DNA of 64,000 nucleotides from Gammaproteobacteria bacterium (GCA_030682575.1 JAUXNX010000003.1:124001-188000); one strand, 5' to 3'; counted from the first letter of the stretch, positions 31,003 through 42,971 are shown. The notes: generated by a model not told the origin, from the letters alone. Program-made: numbers and translations.

Positions 31003-31396
31003 TCACTTGATCTCTTGGGGTTGGCTTTTGGCCGGAGGAGCGACCAGCCTTCTGAATGAGTTCTTGCCACAGGCGTTCGATTTTATTGTGCACCAATTCG
31101 TTTTCGAGGGAGCCCAAACCACTGCGGGCTAGGATAACGATGTCCAGCGCAGGGAGCAAACTCTGATTTTGCCTGAAAGACTCACGGATGATTCGCTTTA
31201 CGCGATTCCGAGCAACCGCTTTTGCCACGTTTTTCTTGGCAACCACAAGACCAATACGGGGAAATGAAACATCGCTGTCCACTGCAAGCACAAGAAAATG
31301 CTGGCATGAAACCTTGTAGCGGGCATTCTTGAATACAGGTTGAAAATCCGCAGCACCCAGCAGACGCAGCTTCTTGCTAAAGCTAAAGTCGGACAC
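30992..31396 (-). CDS. rnpA: ribonuclease P protein component
   Basis: The protein subunit of RNase P, which helps the catalytic RNA bind precursor tRNA. The 134-residue basic protein has the RNR signature in AVARNRVKRIIRESFRQNQ (about residues 59-77). The start is GTG at 31396; no strong ribosome binding site is seen. It follows rpmH after 44 bases and overlaps yidD at its end. Confidence 0.96.
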   Translation of the reverse strand: MSDFSFSKKLRLLGAADFQPVFKNARYKVSCQHFLVLAVDSDVSFPRIGLVVAKKNVAKAVARNRVKRIIRESFRQNQSLLPALDIVILARSGLGSLENELVHNKIERLWQELIQKAGRSSGQKPTPRDQVNAG

Positions 31397-31440
31397 AGGG
31401 TTCTACTTTCGTGAATGCTGCAAACTGGAAGGAAAACCGA

Positions 31441-31575
31441 TTACGCAGTCAGCTTGGCGCGACCACATGCACGACGTCTCTTGATAACAAGACGACCGCC
31501 ACGAGTTGCCATGCGAGCTCGGAACCCATGTGTGCGGGCGCGTTTCAGCAGACTTGGTTGGAAGGTTCTTTTCAT
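31441..31575 (-). CDS. rpmH: 50S ribosomal protein L34
   Basis: This 44-codon gene is too short for the ORF track. The translation begins [20 protein letters not shown] and ends GRAKLTA, an unmistakable L34. One residue stands out: the usual Lys in the RRRAKGR tail is Cys (RRRACGR). Its promoter lies in the origin region, and rnpA follows. Confidence 0.98.
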   Translation of the reverse strand: MKRTFQPSLLKRARTHGFRARMATRGGRLVIKRRRACGRAKLTA

Positions 31576-31632
31576 GATAACTGTCCAGAATGATTCATAA
31601 AGTAAATTTGCCCGGTTCTAAACCGAGCGCGA

Positions 31633-31661
31633 ATTCTAGATGTTTCAATCTGTTAATGCAA
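31633..31661 (-). promoter_or_regulatory. rpmH promoter
   Basis: On the minus strand TTGCAT and TAGAAT are 17 bases apart, followed by a GC-rich discriminator (TCGCGC) as in growth-rate-controlled ribosomal promoters. The expected transcript start is about 50 bases before the rpmH ATG. Confidence 0.6.
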
Positions 31662-31754
31662 TTACTTATACAGGAATCATCCGGCGTGAACACCAGTGGA
31701 ATTGGAAATCAAAAAAATACATGCAGTTACGGTTTATACGCTGTTAATAACAAG

Positions 31755-31763
31755 TTATCCACA
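31755..31763 (+). promoter_or_regulatory. DnaA box (perfect consensus)
   Basis: TTATCCACA, identical to the high-affinity DnaA box, inside the candidate oriC. Confidence 0.85.
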
Positions 31764-31893
31764 GCATGTTTCATCATGAGAAGAGCACCTCTTTTAGCTG
31801 TTTTTTCCCGGTGTTTTTGCTTTTTATATTCATATCATATTGAAAATAAACAAAAAATTTAAGGACAAGAAAGTTGGTTTTATCGTGACAGGG

Positions 31894-31902
31894 TGTGGAT
31901 AA
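31894..31902 (-). promoter_or_regulatory. DnaA box (perfect consensus, reverse)
   Basis: TGTGGATAA, the reverse complement of TTATCCACA. It overlaps the -35 position of the dnaA promoter candidate, so it may serve both origin function and dnaA autoregulation. Confidence 0.85.
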
Positions 31903-31924
31903 GTCTGGAAGAGCAGGCTAGAAT
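31896..31924 (+). promoter_or_regulatory. dnaA promoter candidate
   Basis: TAGAAT at 31919-31924 is a good -10 element. The matching -35 (TGGATA) is poor and is covered by the reverse DnaA box, a layout expected for a promoter repressed by DnaA. It lies about 48 bases upstream of the dnaA GTG. Confidence 0.45.
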
Positions 31925-31971
31925 CGGTGCTCCAATTAGTTCCAGACGATAACAGATAGGTAATAAGAAGA

Positions 31972-33444
31972 GTGAATTCGGTAAATTGGCAAAGCTGCGT
32001 TAGTTGTTTGAAAAACGAGTTACCTTCCCAACAATTCAACACCTGGATCAGGCCCTTGTATGCAGAGAGTACTGCAAATGAGTTGAGGCTTTATGCTCCG
32101 AACAGGTTTGTACTCGATTGGGTGAAGGAGAAGTTTCTTGGCAGGATCATGGAGCTTTTAATGGAAAGCTCCCGTGGTAACTCCGTTGATCTGGTCTTCG
32201 AGATAGGTACACAGCACTCATCTTCCCCGGCAAATGTCGCAACCATGCCAGTCACACCTATCGCCGACAATGAGCCTGCCTACATACCCAGGGAACTGGT
32301 CTCCGTTCAACTGGAGCCGCCAGAAATTTCCTTCCGAATAGACCAACCTTCGCAAAGATCTACTGGGCTCATCAAGCGCTCCTCCAGGAACATGGAGGTG
32401 ATCATCGAAGGGAAGTTGCGGCATAAGGGAAGCCTCAACCCGGAGAACACGTTCGATAACTTCATAGAGGGTAAATCCAACCAACTGGCTCGTGCCGCTG
32501 CCCTGCAGGTTGCCGAGAACCCTGGTGGTGCTTACAACCCACTTTTTATATACGGTGGTGTAGGATTGGGCAAAACCCATCTCATGCATGCAATTGGCAA
32601 CTATCTGGTGGCAAGAAAGCCTGACGCCAAGGTGGTGTACCTGCATTCCGAGACATTCGTGGCCACGATGGTTACCGCTCTGCAGTTGAACGCCATTAAC
32701 GAGTTCAAGCGCTACTATAGATCTGTGGATGCCTTGTTGATCGACGACATACAATTTTTTGCCGGCAAGGAGCGCTCTCAGGAAGAGTTCTTTCACACAT
32801 TCAATGCCCTCTTGGAGGGGGGCCAGCAAATCATCCTTACTAGCGACAAATATCACAAAGAAATCAATGGATTGGAAGAAAGGCTGAAGTCTCGATTCGG
32901 CTGGGGTTTGTCTGTGGCTGTGGAGCCTCCCGAGTTGGAGACGAGGGCGGCTATTCTTATTAACAAGGCCGAACAGAGCAATATCGAATTACCTGGCGAT
33001 GCTGCAATGTTTATAGCTCAGCGTTTGCGCTCTCATGTTCGCGAGCTTGAAGGTGCGCTCAAGAAGGTTATTGTGCACGCCAATTTCGTGGGTCGTCCAA
33101 TTGATCTGGAGCTGGTCAAGGAGGCGCTGAAGGACCTTTTCGCCCTCCATGACAAGCTTGTGACGATCGACAATATTCAGCGTTCTGTTGCCGAGTATTA
33201 CAAAATCAAGATGTCTGATATGTTGTCCAAGCGACGCAATCGATCCGTGGCCAGGCCTCGTCAGGTGGCGATGAGTCTATCCAAGGAGCTGACCAATCAC
33301 AGCCTACCGGAAATCGGGGACGCATTTGGAGGTCGAGACCACACCACAGTCCTGCATGCCTGTAAACAAGTGAAGAAGTTACGGCAGGCGTCGCTCGATA
33401 TTTCGGAAGACTACAACAATCTGTTGCGAGCGCTGGCAACCTGA
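31972..33444 (+). CDS. dnaA: chromosomal replication initiator DnaA
   Basis: DnaA opens oriC and loads the helicase. The 490-residue protein has domain I ([26 protein letters not shown]), a variable domain II (about residues 85-150), the AAA+ domain III with Walker [12 protein letters not shown] and Walker [10 protein letters not shown], and domain IV with the DnaA-box-reading motif [16 protein letters not shown]. The start is GTG with a weak purine-rich ribosome binding site. dnaN follows after about 90 bases. Confidence 0.99.
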   Translation: MNSVNWQSCVSCLKNELPSQQFNTWIRPLYAESTANELRLYAPNRFVLDWVKEKFLGRIMELLMESSRGNSVDLVFEIGTQHSSSPANVATMPVTPIADNEPAYIPRELVSVQLEPPEISFRIDQPSQRSTGLIKRSSRNMEVIIEGKLRHKGSLNPENTFDNFIEGKSNQLARAAALQVAENPGGAYNPLFIYGGVGLGKTHLMHAIGNYLVARKPDAKVVYLHSETFVATMVTALQLNAINEFKRYYRSVDALLIDDIQFFAGKERSQEEFFHTFNALLEGGQQIILTSDKYHKEINGLEERLKSRFGWGLSVAVEPPELETRAAILINKAEQSNIELPGDAAMFIAQRLRSHVRELEGALKKVIVHANFVGRPIDLELVKEALKDLFALHDKLVTIDNIQRSVAEYYKIKMSDMLSKRRNRSVARPRQVAMSLSKELTNHSLPEIGDAFGGRDHTTVLHACKQVKKLRQASLDISEDYNNLLRALAT

Positions 33445-33467
33445 TCGCCCGATTTGATATCTACTAA

Positions 33468-33486
33468 CCCCGCAACCAATGCGGGG
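33468..33486 (+). terminator. hairpin between dnaA and dnaN
   Basis: CCCCGC and GCGGGG form a six-pair GC stem with a seven-base loop just after dnaA. There is no T-run, so it is more likely an attenuator or mRNA-stability element than a full terminator. Confidence 0.4.
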
Positions 33487-33535
33487 GAGAGTCTTGAGTA
33501 CTACTAATCAATTCAATCTGAGTGAGTGACTAACT

Positions 33536-34645
33536 ATGCATTTTGTGATTTCCAGGGAAGCTATATTGAAACCGCTGCAACTTGTGTCCGGAGTCGTCGA
33601 AAGACGGCAGACACTGCCTGTACTGTCCAACGTGTTGTTGTCACTTAATGCAAATTCGGAGCTCTCGATAACTGGCACTGATCTGGAAGTTGAGCTTATC
33701 GGTCGAGTTCATGTAGATGGGCCAAGCAAGGCCGGCGACATTACAGTTCCTGCTCGCAAGCTGGTGGACATCTGCAAGTCCTTGGCAGATGACGCGAAGC
33801 TGGAGTTCACCGTCGACGAGTCAAAAATAATCATCAAGTCGGGGCGTAGCCGCTTCAGTCTTGCCACACTGCCCGCAACAGATTTCCCCAATACCGAGGA
33901 GGAACCAGGCACGTATGAGCTGACACTGCCACAACAAGCTCTGAAAAATCTCCTCGATGGAACTTCATTCGCCATGGCTCAACAGGACGTGCGTTACTAC
34001 TTGAACGGCATGTTGTTTGAGTTGGCGAAGGACTATCTTCGCGTAGTGGCTACTGATGGACATCGTCTCGCAATGCAGACGCTGGTCGCACAGAATGCTG
34101 TGGACGCCCCGGTTCAACTCATTCTCCCGCGTAAGGGTGTTGTGGAGTTGGGCAGGCTTTTGACAGGAGACGAGGATGATATAGCCATCGTTTTCGGCCG
34201 TAATCACGTACGAGCCAGAACCAGGGACTTTACCTTTACCTCCAAGCTTGTGGACGGGAAGTTCCCCGATTACAACCGCGTACTACCCAAAGGTGGTGAC
34301 AAGTTTGTGATTGGTGATCGCCAGGAACTGAAGCAAGCCTTTGCCCGCACATCTATCCTCTCAAACGAGAAATACCGAGGTGTTCGCATTCTGCTGACAG
34401 ACGGTGAGATCAAAATCCTGGCGAACAACCCGGATCAGGAGGAGGCGGAAGAATCCGTTTCTGTGGATTACCATGGCGAACCGCTGGAAATCGGTTTCAA
34501 CGTCAGCTACCTCGTGGATGTGCTTTCGGTATTAGCATCCGACAAGGTAAAGCTCACGTTGCTTGATTCAAACAGCAGCGCCCTTCTTGAGGCGGCAAGC
34601 GGAAGCGGAGATGCTCTTTATGTTGTCATGCCGATGCGCCTCTAG
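33536..34645 (+). CDS. dnaN: DNA polymerase III beta sliding clamp
   Basis: The clamp subunit that tethers Pol III to DNA. The 369-residue protein has the three-domain clamp layout; typical segments are VVERRQTLPVLSNVLL (residues 19-34), VATDGHRLAMQ and the C-terminal YVVMPMRL, which forms part of the hydrophobic partner-binding pocket. It lies between dnaA and recF. Confidence 0.99.
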   Translation: MHFVISREAILKPLQLVSGVVERRQTLPVLSNVLLSLNANSELSITGTDLEVELIGRVHVDGPSKAGDITVPARKLVDICKSLADDAKLEFTVDESKIIIKSGRSRFSLATLPATDFPNTEEEPGTYELTLPQQALKNLLDGTSFAMAQQDVRYYLNGMLFELAKDYLRVVATDGHRLAMQTLVAQNAVDAPVQLILPRKGVVELGRLLTGDEDDIAIVFGRNHVRARTRDFTFTSKLVDGKFPDYNRVLPKGGDKFVIGDRQELKQAFARTSILSNEKYRGVRILLTDGEIKILANNPDQEEAEESVSVDYHGEPLEIGFNVSYLVDVLSVLASDKVKLTLLDSNSSALLEAASGSGDALYVVMPMRL

Positions 34646-34693
34646 CCTTGACGGAGTTTTCGTAGAGCGCGCGTATTTGCAGTTGTACTGAAC

Positions 34694-35773
34694 ATGGCAG
34701 CGATTTCCAGACTCGATGTGCTTAGGCTTCGGAACCTGTCCGAAGTCCATATTGCGCCCGCCGAAAGCATCAACATCCTTTTTGGTGACAATGGCAGCGG
34801 GAAGACCAGCCTTCTCGAAGCCATTCATCTGCTTGGTTTGGGACGTTCCTTTCGCAGCCAAAAGCTTGAGCCATTGATTCAGGATGGTTTGGAGGATTGC
34901 GTGGTTTTTGGAGAGCTGCAGGACGGTGTCTCCATTGGTTTAAGCAAAACTCGAAAGCAAGGCGGCCATGTATTGAAGTTGCTCGGAGAAAGGCAGCGCA
35001 GCTGGGTTGACGCCGCTCGCCACCTTCCTGTTCAGATACTCAATTCAGAGAGTTTTTCCCTCTTGGAGGGCAGCCCAAAAGTCAGGCGTAGGTTTCTGGA
35101 CTGGGGAGTGTTCCACGTGGAACACGAGTTCGTGAACAATTGGCGAAAGGCTGCCAAGTGTATCGCTCATAGAAATTTGTTGCTCAAGGAACGGAGTCTC
35201 GACCGAAAGCAGTTGCAAGCCTGGGATGTTGAGCTCGTGCGGTTGGCACGGCAGCTTGATGAGTCGCGTCGCAGCTACTTCACGCTCTTCCACCCTCTTT
35301 TTCAAGAAACCTTGCGCAAGCTTATTGAATTGCCAAACCTGACTATCAGTTACTCGCGCGGCTGGGACGACAGCAAAAGTCTGGAAGAGGTATTTTCAGA
35401 GAGCCTGGCCAGAGACATAAAGTACGGGGTAACCCAGAATGGGCCGCACAGGGCAGATCTGATTGTCCGAGTTGGCCGACTCGGGGCTGAAGAAGTCCTG
35501 TCGCGGGGGCAGCAAAAGTTGCTCGTCAGCGCGATGAAAGTCGCGCAAGGTCATCTCCTCTCCCAGGTTAACGGTGTACGCGGAGTATACCTCGTCGATG
35601 ACTTGCCCTCGGAGCTCGACTTTGCCAACAGGCGACGAGTTTGTGAGCTCCTTGTGGGTCTTGAGTGCCAAGTGTTTCTGACCTGTGTTGATCAGGCAGA
35701 GCTGGAGAATTGTTGGTCTTCGGCGCTATTGCCGCGAAAGTTCCACGTGGAACATGGTAAAATAAGCCAATAA
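34694..35773 (+). CDS. recF: DNA replication and repair protein RecF
   Basis: RecF is an ABC-type ATPase that helps load RecA at gaps. The 359-residue protein has Walker A GDNGSGKTSLLEAI (about residues 30-43), the signature LSRGQQKLLVSAM and Walker B VYLVDDLPSELD. Two stretches of the gene double as parS-type palindromes, each encoding FHVEH: one near residue 141 and one just before the C-terminus. The gene is otherwise ordinary. Confidence 0.98.
   Translation: MAAISRLDVLRLRNLSEVHIAPAESINILFGDNGSGKTSLLEAIHLLGLGRSFRSQKLEPLIQDGLEDCVVFGELQDGVSIGLSKTRKQGGHVLKLLGERQRSWVDAARHLPVQILNSESFSLLEGSPKVRRRFLDWGVFHVEHEFVNNWRKAAKCIAHRNLLLKERSLDRKQLQAWDVELVRLARQLDESRRSYFTLFHPLFQETLRKLIELPNLTISYSRGWDDSKSLEEVFSESLARDIKYGVTQNGPHRADLIVRVGRLGAEEVLSRGQQKLLVSAMKVAQGHLLSQVNGVRGVYLVDDLPSELDFANRRRVCELLVGLECQVFLTCVDQAELENCWSSALLPRKFHVEHGKISQ
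35109..35124. promoter_or_regulatory. parS site 1 (inside recF)
   Basis: TGTTCCACGTGGAACA is a perfect 16-base palindrome of the parS type bound by chromosomal ParB (Pseudomonas form TGTTCCACGTGGAAC). It lies about 3.2 kb from the candidate oriC and about 11 kb from parB. Confidence 0.9.
35739..35754. promoter_or_regulatory. parS site 2 (end of recF)
   Basis: AGTTCCACGTGGAACA matches the first parS at 15 of 16 bases, the only change being the outer T to A. It lies 630 bases further on, within the last codons of recF. Confidence 0.85.
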
Positions 35774-35864
35774 AAATCGGGCATCCATCCGCCCCAAACA
35801 TATTTTAGGTGCGCAGAAACTGAAGGCTAAAGAATCGGTTTCACTGCTGCTGTAACCAGGCTAA

Positions 35865-38309
<2,445 letters not shown>

Positions 38310-38316
38310 CAAATGG

Positions 38317-39066
38317 TTATGAGGTGGTTTGACCATGGTTGTCAGTAGTGATGACCGCCATGTTCTCAGCCACCCAGATTGAGAAAGCATCTGTCACTTC
38401 GGTAGAACTCTTGCCAGTCACAGGCAGGAGTTCTCCGAACCGGATCCGGATGACTCCGGGCTGCTTGATCATTGTGTGTGCAGGCCAGCAGAACCCGGCG
38501 TTATGTATGACCGGCAAGACTGGGGTATTCGCCGTCACTGCGAGCTTTGCTCCTCCACGCGAAAACGGTTTGACAGTGCCCGCAGGACTTCGCGTTCCCT
38601 CGGGAAATATCACCACGGACAAACCCTCCTGCAGTCGTGCCCGCCCCTCAACCAACAACGTCTTGCCCGCTTCTCGGGGCTTGCTCCTGTCAATGGCGAT
38701 TGGCCTTTGCATGCTCATTGCCCAGCCCCAGAATGGAATGCCTAGAAGCTCCTTCTTCAGGATTGGGCAAACTGGTGACACTGCGTAGTAGAGGAAGATT
38801 GTTTCCCATGCGCTTTGATGGGTACTCAAGGTAACGACCGGGTGATTTGGAATGTTCTCCATGCCTTCGACTTCATAGCGAACGCCACAGGTAAGCCGAA
38901 GCCAGATCAGCACAAAACGGCACCATCCACGATAAAGAGTGAAGCGTAGTCTTTGCGGAAGCAGCACAAATAATGTGGTGCCCAGGGTAGATATCACGAC
39001 GGTGGCAAAAAAATAACCGAAGTAAAAAAGCACCGAGCGAATGAAGAGAAACCAACGATTCAACAT
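38317..39066 (-). CDS. plsC: 1-acyl-sn-glycerol-3-phosphate acyltransferase
   Basis: PlsC-type enzymes turn lysophosphatidic acid into phosphatidic acid at the inner membrane. The 249-residue protein has an N-terminal membrane segment, the acyltransferase motif HQSAWE (HX4E instead of the usual HX4D), and FPEGTRSPAG. The Glu form is common in gammaproteobacterial paralogues. It is the last gene of the glyQ-glyS-gmhB-plsC run. Confidence 0.92.
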   Translation of the reverse strand: MLNRWFLFIRSVLFYFGYFFATVVISTLGTTLFVLLPQRLRFTLYRGWCRFVLIWLRLTCGVRYEVEGMENIPNHPVVTLSTHQSAWETIFLYYAVSPVCPILKKELLGIPFWGWAMSMQRPIAIDRSKPREAGKTLLVEGRARLQEGLSVVIFPEGTRSPAGTVKPFSRGGAKLAVTANTPVLPVIHNAGFCWPAHTMIKQPGVIRIRFGELLPVTGKSSTEVTDAFSIWVAENMAVITTDNHGQTTS

Positions 39067-39127
39067 GGGAGATCAACGTCAGGAATGGAGTGAGTGCACT
39101 GTGAAGGATCAGGATAGCGAGACATTT

Positions 39128-39682
39128 TCAAGACGGGTTTCCAGACTGCAGGAGCGAATCCACATAGGCCTTCAGATTGGCAAAAATCTCGACACCAATC
39201 AGCTCGCCATCACCGGCTTCCGCAATGGTAGATGCGCCTTTGCCAGTATGTACCAGCACTGGCCGACAGCCTGCCAGTTTGGCTGCGAGAATATCCTTGG
39301 CGCTATCGCCTACAAACGGGGCGTCTTTCACAGACATACCAAACTCACACTCAATCTGCTCAAGCAAGCCTGTCTTCGGCTTGCGGCATTCACAATTGTC
39401 CTCGGGACCGTGGGGACAAAAGAATACACCGCTGATCTCTCCGCCCGCATCTTCCACCAAGGAACACATCTTCTGATGCATTCCCGCCAGCTCATACTCA
39501 TCGAAATACTTTCTGGCGATACCGGATTGATTGGTGGCAACGGTCACGGTGTATCCTGCGCGACTGAGCGCGGCAATCGCCTCAATGCTGCCGGGGATGG
39601 GAGTCCACTCCTCCAGTGACTTGATGTAGTCATCCGAGTCCTCGTTGATAACGCCGTCTCTGTCCAGAATAATCAGTTTCAT
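39128..39682 (-). CDS. gmhB: D-glycero-D-manno-heptose 1,7-bisphosphate 7-phosphatase
   Basis: GmhB dephosphorylates heptose bisphosphate during synthesis of ADP-heptose for the LPS core. The 184-residue HAD-family enzyme has the nucleophile motif LDRDGVINED at the N-terminus, the CPHGPEDNCECRKP zinc loop typical of GmhB, and GDSAKDILAAKLAG as motif IV. It lies between glyS and plsC, as in Pseudomonas. Confidence 0.94.
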   Translation of the reverse strand: MKLIILDRDGVINEDSDDYIKSLEEWTPIPGSIEAIAALSRAGYTVTVATNQSGIARKYFDEYELAGMHQKMCSLVEDAGGEISGVFFCPHGPEDNCECRKPKTGLLEQIECEFGMSVKDAPFVGDSAKDILAAKLAGCRPVLVHTGKGASTIAEAGDGELIGVEIFANLKAYVDSLLQSGNPS

Positions 39683-39712
39683 GCTGACTGCGCTCCGGTC
39701 GAGGTGATGATC

Positions 39713-41788
39713 TCAGTTGTTGTGAAGATAGGAAATGTCAGCCACTTTGAGGAACAGGCTACGCAGCTCTGCCAGCAGCGCGATGCGATTGCTGCGAATG
39801 ACAACATCGTCATCCATGACCAAAACATCATCGAAAAAACGATCAATGGCTATCTTGCAGCCTGCCAATGATTCCAAGCCTTGAGTGTAGTCACGATTCT
39901 GGAACAATGGTGTGACAAAGGCTTTTTGATCCTCCAGCACTTTGGCGAGCAGTTTTTCTGCCTCCTCCTTGAATAGGTTCGGATCAACTTTGCCAGACTG
40001 ACTACTCGCAGTTTCTTTCTGCAGAATATTGGAGACGCGCTTGTTTGCAGACGCCAGAGACTGTGCTTCGGGTAGTTTACTGAAATGATGCACTGCACGA
40101 ACGCGAAGGTTGAAGTCCAGTGGCTTCACAGGCCGGAGTATCAACACGGACTGGAATACTTCCGCGCTGACCCCTTCTGCCTGATACCAGGCCTTGAATC
40201 TATCCAAGAGGAATTCGAAAACCTGATTGTCGAGACCAGGCTTCAATTGCAGATTGTTGAAGCCATCGCATGCGAATCGAATCGACTGCAGAATATCGAG
40301 ATCGAGTTCTTTCTCAACGATGATCCGCAAAATGCCCAATGCAGCACGGCGCAACGCAAACGGATCCTTGGATCCTGTTGGCGGTTGTCCGATTGCGAAC
40401 AGCCCAACAATAGTGTCGAGCTTGTCAGCAATTGCCAGCACACGGCCAGTCAAAGTATCAGGCAGTTTGTCGCCTGAGAAGCGAGGCATATACTGTTCAT
40501 TGAGAGCTGCTGCCACTTCAGTTGGTTCACCATCGTGCAATGCATAGTAGTTACCAATGATGCCCTGGAGTTCGGCGAACTCCGACACCATGTTGGTGAC
40601 GAGATCGCACTTGGATAACAACGCAGCGCGCTCGCACCATGCTTTGTTCGCGCTTAATTCGTTGGCGATGAGTCCGGCAAGACGTGACACGCGCTGGGAC
40701 TTTTCATATACAGTTCCCAGCTCCTGCTGGAACACGATGGTCTTCAACTGCTCAAGACGAGAAGCTAGCGTTTGCTTGCGATCCGTGTCGTAGAAGAATC
40801 TTGCATCGGCCAGACGCGGGCGGATTACGCGCTCGTTCCCGGCAATTACCTGAGAGGGGTCAAGACTCTTCAGATTGCTGACCGTAACGAAGCTGGGAAG
40901 CAGATTGCCCTGCTGATCCAGCAGATAGAAACACTTTTGATGAGATTTCATCGACGATACCAGCGCCTCTCTTGGGACGGAGAGGAAGTGCTCGTCGAAC
41001 TTGCCAGTCAGTGCAACCGGCCATTCCACAAGGCTGGTCACCTCCTCAAGCAGATCTTCTTCGATCACAACTCGCGCGCCAAGCTTTTCACCTTCGGCAG
41101 ACACCAATTTGCGAATCAGCGCCTTGCGTTGTTCGTAATCAACGATAACGCTGGCTGCTGCGAGTTTTTCTTCGTACTCCGCAGCAGTGTTGATAGTCAC
41201 CGCCTGGTTGTGGAGAAAGCGATGTCCGCGTGATTGGTTACCTGATGAGATCCCAAGAATGCTGGCGGGCACCACGTCACTACCAAAGATCATGACCACC
41301 CAGTGCACAGGCCGCACGAATTCGTCCCGACTGCTTCCCCAGCGCATCTTCTTTGGAATGGGAAGAGCTGCGAGCGAGCGTGCAACCATGTCGGCCAACA
41401 ACAAGCGGGTATCACCACCCCTGGCAACGGAGCGATAGACCAGTTTCACCACACCGTCTTTTTCGACGCAGTCGAGACCTTCCAGCGCCACGCCACAGGA
41501 GCGTGCAAAGCCAGCGGCAGCAGGTGTTGGCTTGCCATCCTTGTCATAGGCAGCGCTGACTGCAGGGCCGAATCGCTCCTGTGCCTTGTCAGCCTGATAC
41601 TCTTGCAAACCTGTGACTCGAACTGCAAGACGGCGAGGAGTGGCGAACGGAACAATTGAATCGAACGCGAGATCTGCTGTCTTCAGCGCGGTGCGGATGC
41701 CATCGAGAAATGACTCTGAGAGTAGTCGCAATGCTTTCGGCGGGAGCTCTCCAGTGCCGATCTCAACCAGAAAATCTTTTGTTGCCAT
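39713..41788 (-). CDS. glyS: glycyl-tRNA synthetase beta subunit
   Basis: The large subunit of the bacterial alpha2beta2 glycyl-tRNA synthetase. At 691 residues it matches the family. The N-terminal segment DFLVEIGTGELPPKALR and the central KMRWGSSRDEFVRPVHWVV are characteristic, and a C-terminal anticodon-binding region follows. AGGACACC before the ATG is the ribosome binding site. It follows glyQ after 69 bases. Confidence 0.98.
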   Translation of the reverse strand: MATKDFLVEIGTGELPPKALRLLSESFLDGIRTALKTADLAFDSIVPFATPRRLAVRVTGLQEYQADKAQERFGPAVSAAYDKDGKPTPAAAGFARSCGVALEGLDCVEKDGVVKLVYRSVARGGDTRLLLADMVARSLAALPIPKKMRWGSSRDEFVRPVHWVVMIFGSDVVPASILGISSGNQSRGHRFLHNQAVTINTAAEYEEKLAAASVIVDYEQRKALIRKLVSAEGEKLGARVVIEEDLLEEVTSLVEWPVALTGKFDEHFLSVPREALVSSMKSHQKCFYLLDQQGNLLPSFVTVSNLKSLDPSQVIAGNERVIRPRLADARFFYDTDRKQTLASRLEQLKTIVFQQELGTVYEKSQRVSRLAGLIANELSANKAWCERAALLSKCDLVTNMVSEFAELQGIIGNYYALHDGEPTEVAAALNEQYMPRFSGDKLPDTLTGRVLAIADKLDTIVGLFAIGQPPTGSKDPFALRRAALGILRIIVEKELDLDILQSIRFACDGFNNLQLKPGLDNQVFEFLLDRFKAWYQAEGVSAEVFQSVLILRPVKPLDFNLRVRAVHHFSKLPEAQSLASANKRVSNILQKETASSQSGKVDPNLFKEEAEKLLAKVLEDQKAFVTPLFQNRDYTQGLESLAGCKIAIDRFFDDVLVMDDDVVIRSNRIALLAELRSLFLKVADISYLHNN

Positions 41789-41857
41789 GGTGTCCTGCGA
41801 TTCTTTAACAATGTTCTAGGGGGTCAAGGGCATATTGGAATCAGCCAGACCATTCAT

Positions 41858-42796
41858 TTACTTTTCCAGGTACTGGTTGCGCAATTCCACTGGCGCCAGC
41901 GGGAAGCCAAGTGCCTTGCGGCTGGCATAATAAGCTTCGGCCACCAATCGAGAGAGAGTGCGGACTCGCAAAATATAACGTTGGCGTTCCGTTACAGAGA
42001 TTGCGTGACGGGCATCCAGCAGGTTGAAATAGTGTGAAGCTTTCAGTACTTGCTCGTATGCTGGCAGCGCCAGTCCTTTTTCGATCAGCAACTGACACTG
42101 TTCTTCGCAATCATTGAAGTAGCGAAACAGGTTATCGACGTTGGCATGCTCGAAGTTGTAAGCGGACATTTCGACTTCGTTCTGCTTGAAGACATCGCCA
42201 TAGGTCACCACTCCGTTTGGACCATTGGTCCAGACGATGTCATAAATGCTGTCGACGCCCTGCAGATACATGGCAATGCGCTCAATCCCGTAGGTTATCT
42301 CGCCACTGACCGGATGACACTCGAGTCCACCTACCTGCTGGAAGTAGGTAAACTGCGTCACCTCCATGCCATTAAGCCAGACTTCCCAGCCCAATCCCCA
42401 GGCACCCAGAGTTGGCGATTCCCAGTTGTCTTCCACAAAGCGGATGTCGTGAATGCGAGTATCAATGCCTAAACTTTCGAGGGACTCCAGGTAGAGCTCC
42501 TGGATATCGGGTGGCGATGGCTTGAGGATGACCTGAAACTGATAATAATGCTGCAAACGATTGGGGTTCTCGCCGTAACGTCCGTCCGTCGGTCGCCGAC
42601 TCGGCTGCACGTAGGCGGTGTGCCAGCTTTCGGGGCCGATCGCACGCAGAAATGTGGCTGGATGAAATGTCCCCGCCCCCACTTCCATATCCAAAGGCTG
42701 CATGAGGACGCAACCTTTGTTTGCCCAGAACTGTTGTAGAGCAAGGATCAATCCCTGAAAGGTTCCAAGATCGGGTTGCGGTGCTGAAGCAGACAA
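41858..42796 (-). CDS. glyQ: glycyl-tRNA synthetase alpha subunit
   Basis: The alpha subunit holds the class II catalytic core. The 312-residue protein shows [33 protein letters not shown] and the [24 protein letters not shown] region. The ORF-track start is too far upstream; a TTG at 42796 with GGAG six bases before it fits the family's usual length and is preferred. Confidence 0.97.
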   Translation of the reverse strand: MSASAPQPDLGTFQGLILALQQFWANKGCVLMQPLDMEVGAGTFHPATFLRAIGPESWHTAYVQPSRRPTDGRYGENPNRLQHYYQFQVILKPSPPDIQELYLESLESLGIDTRIHDIRFVEDNWESPTLGAWGLGWEVWLNGMEVTQFTYFQQVGGLECHPVSGEITYGIERIAMYLQGVDSIYDIVWTNGPNGVVTYGDVFKQNEVEMSAYNFEHANVDNLFRYFNDCEEQCQLLIEKGLALPAYEQVLKASHYFNLLDARHAISVTERQRYILRVRTLSRLVAEAYYASRKALGFPLAPVELRNQYLEK

Positions 42797-42895
42797 GAAT
42801 ATCTCCAGGGACTGATTTTTAAGGCTTGCGATTATCCTTGATTCCCCAGTCAATATCTATACTTGCAAGGCCGGGAGGCGCGCCAGCGGGGAGTT

Positions 42896-42924
42896 TTGCT
42901 GCCTCGGCAACCCTGAGGTAGAAT
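42896..42924 (+). promoter_or_regulatory. promoter of the LpxL-family gene
   Basis: TTGCTG and TAGAAT are separated by 17 bases in the divergent gap between glyQ and the acyltransferase gene, with about 40 bases left for a leader. Confidence 0.5.
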
Positions 42925-42971
42925 CCTACCGCCAAGGTGATATTCAAGCGTCATGAATTGCTCTGCTGTCT

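Larger units (their letters stand above)
31576..31971. other. candidate chromosomal replication origin (oriC)
   Basis: The 396-base gap between rpmH and dnaA has no gene and carries origin features. There are two perfect DnaA boxes in opposite directions 139 bases apart, a weaker box TTATACAGG (31666-31674), and a strongly AT-rich stretch at about 31810-31862 between the two perfect boxes, suited as a DNA-unwinding element. Genes point away on both sides, rpmH leftward and dnaA rightward. This is the oriC position in Pseudomonas and most bacteria. No GATC (Dam/SeqA) sites were noticed. Confidence 0.8.

Noticed and set aside
38310-38335. Terminator between convergent gyrB and plsC
   Set aside because: Only a five-pair ATAAC/GTTAT hairpin overlapping the gyrB stop, without a T-run, can be drawn.
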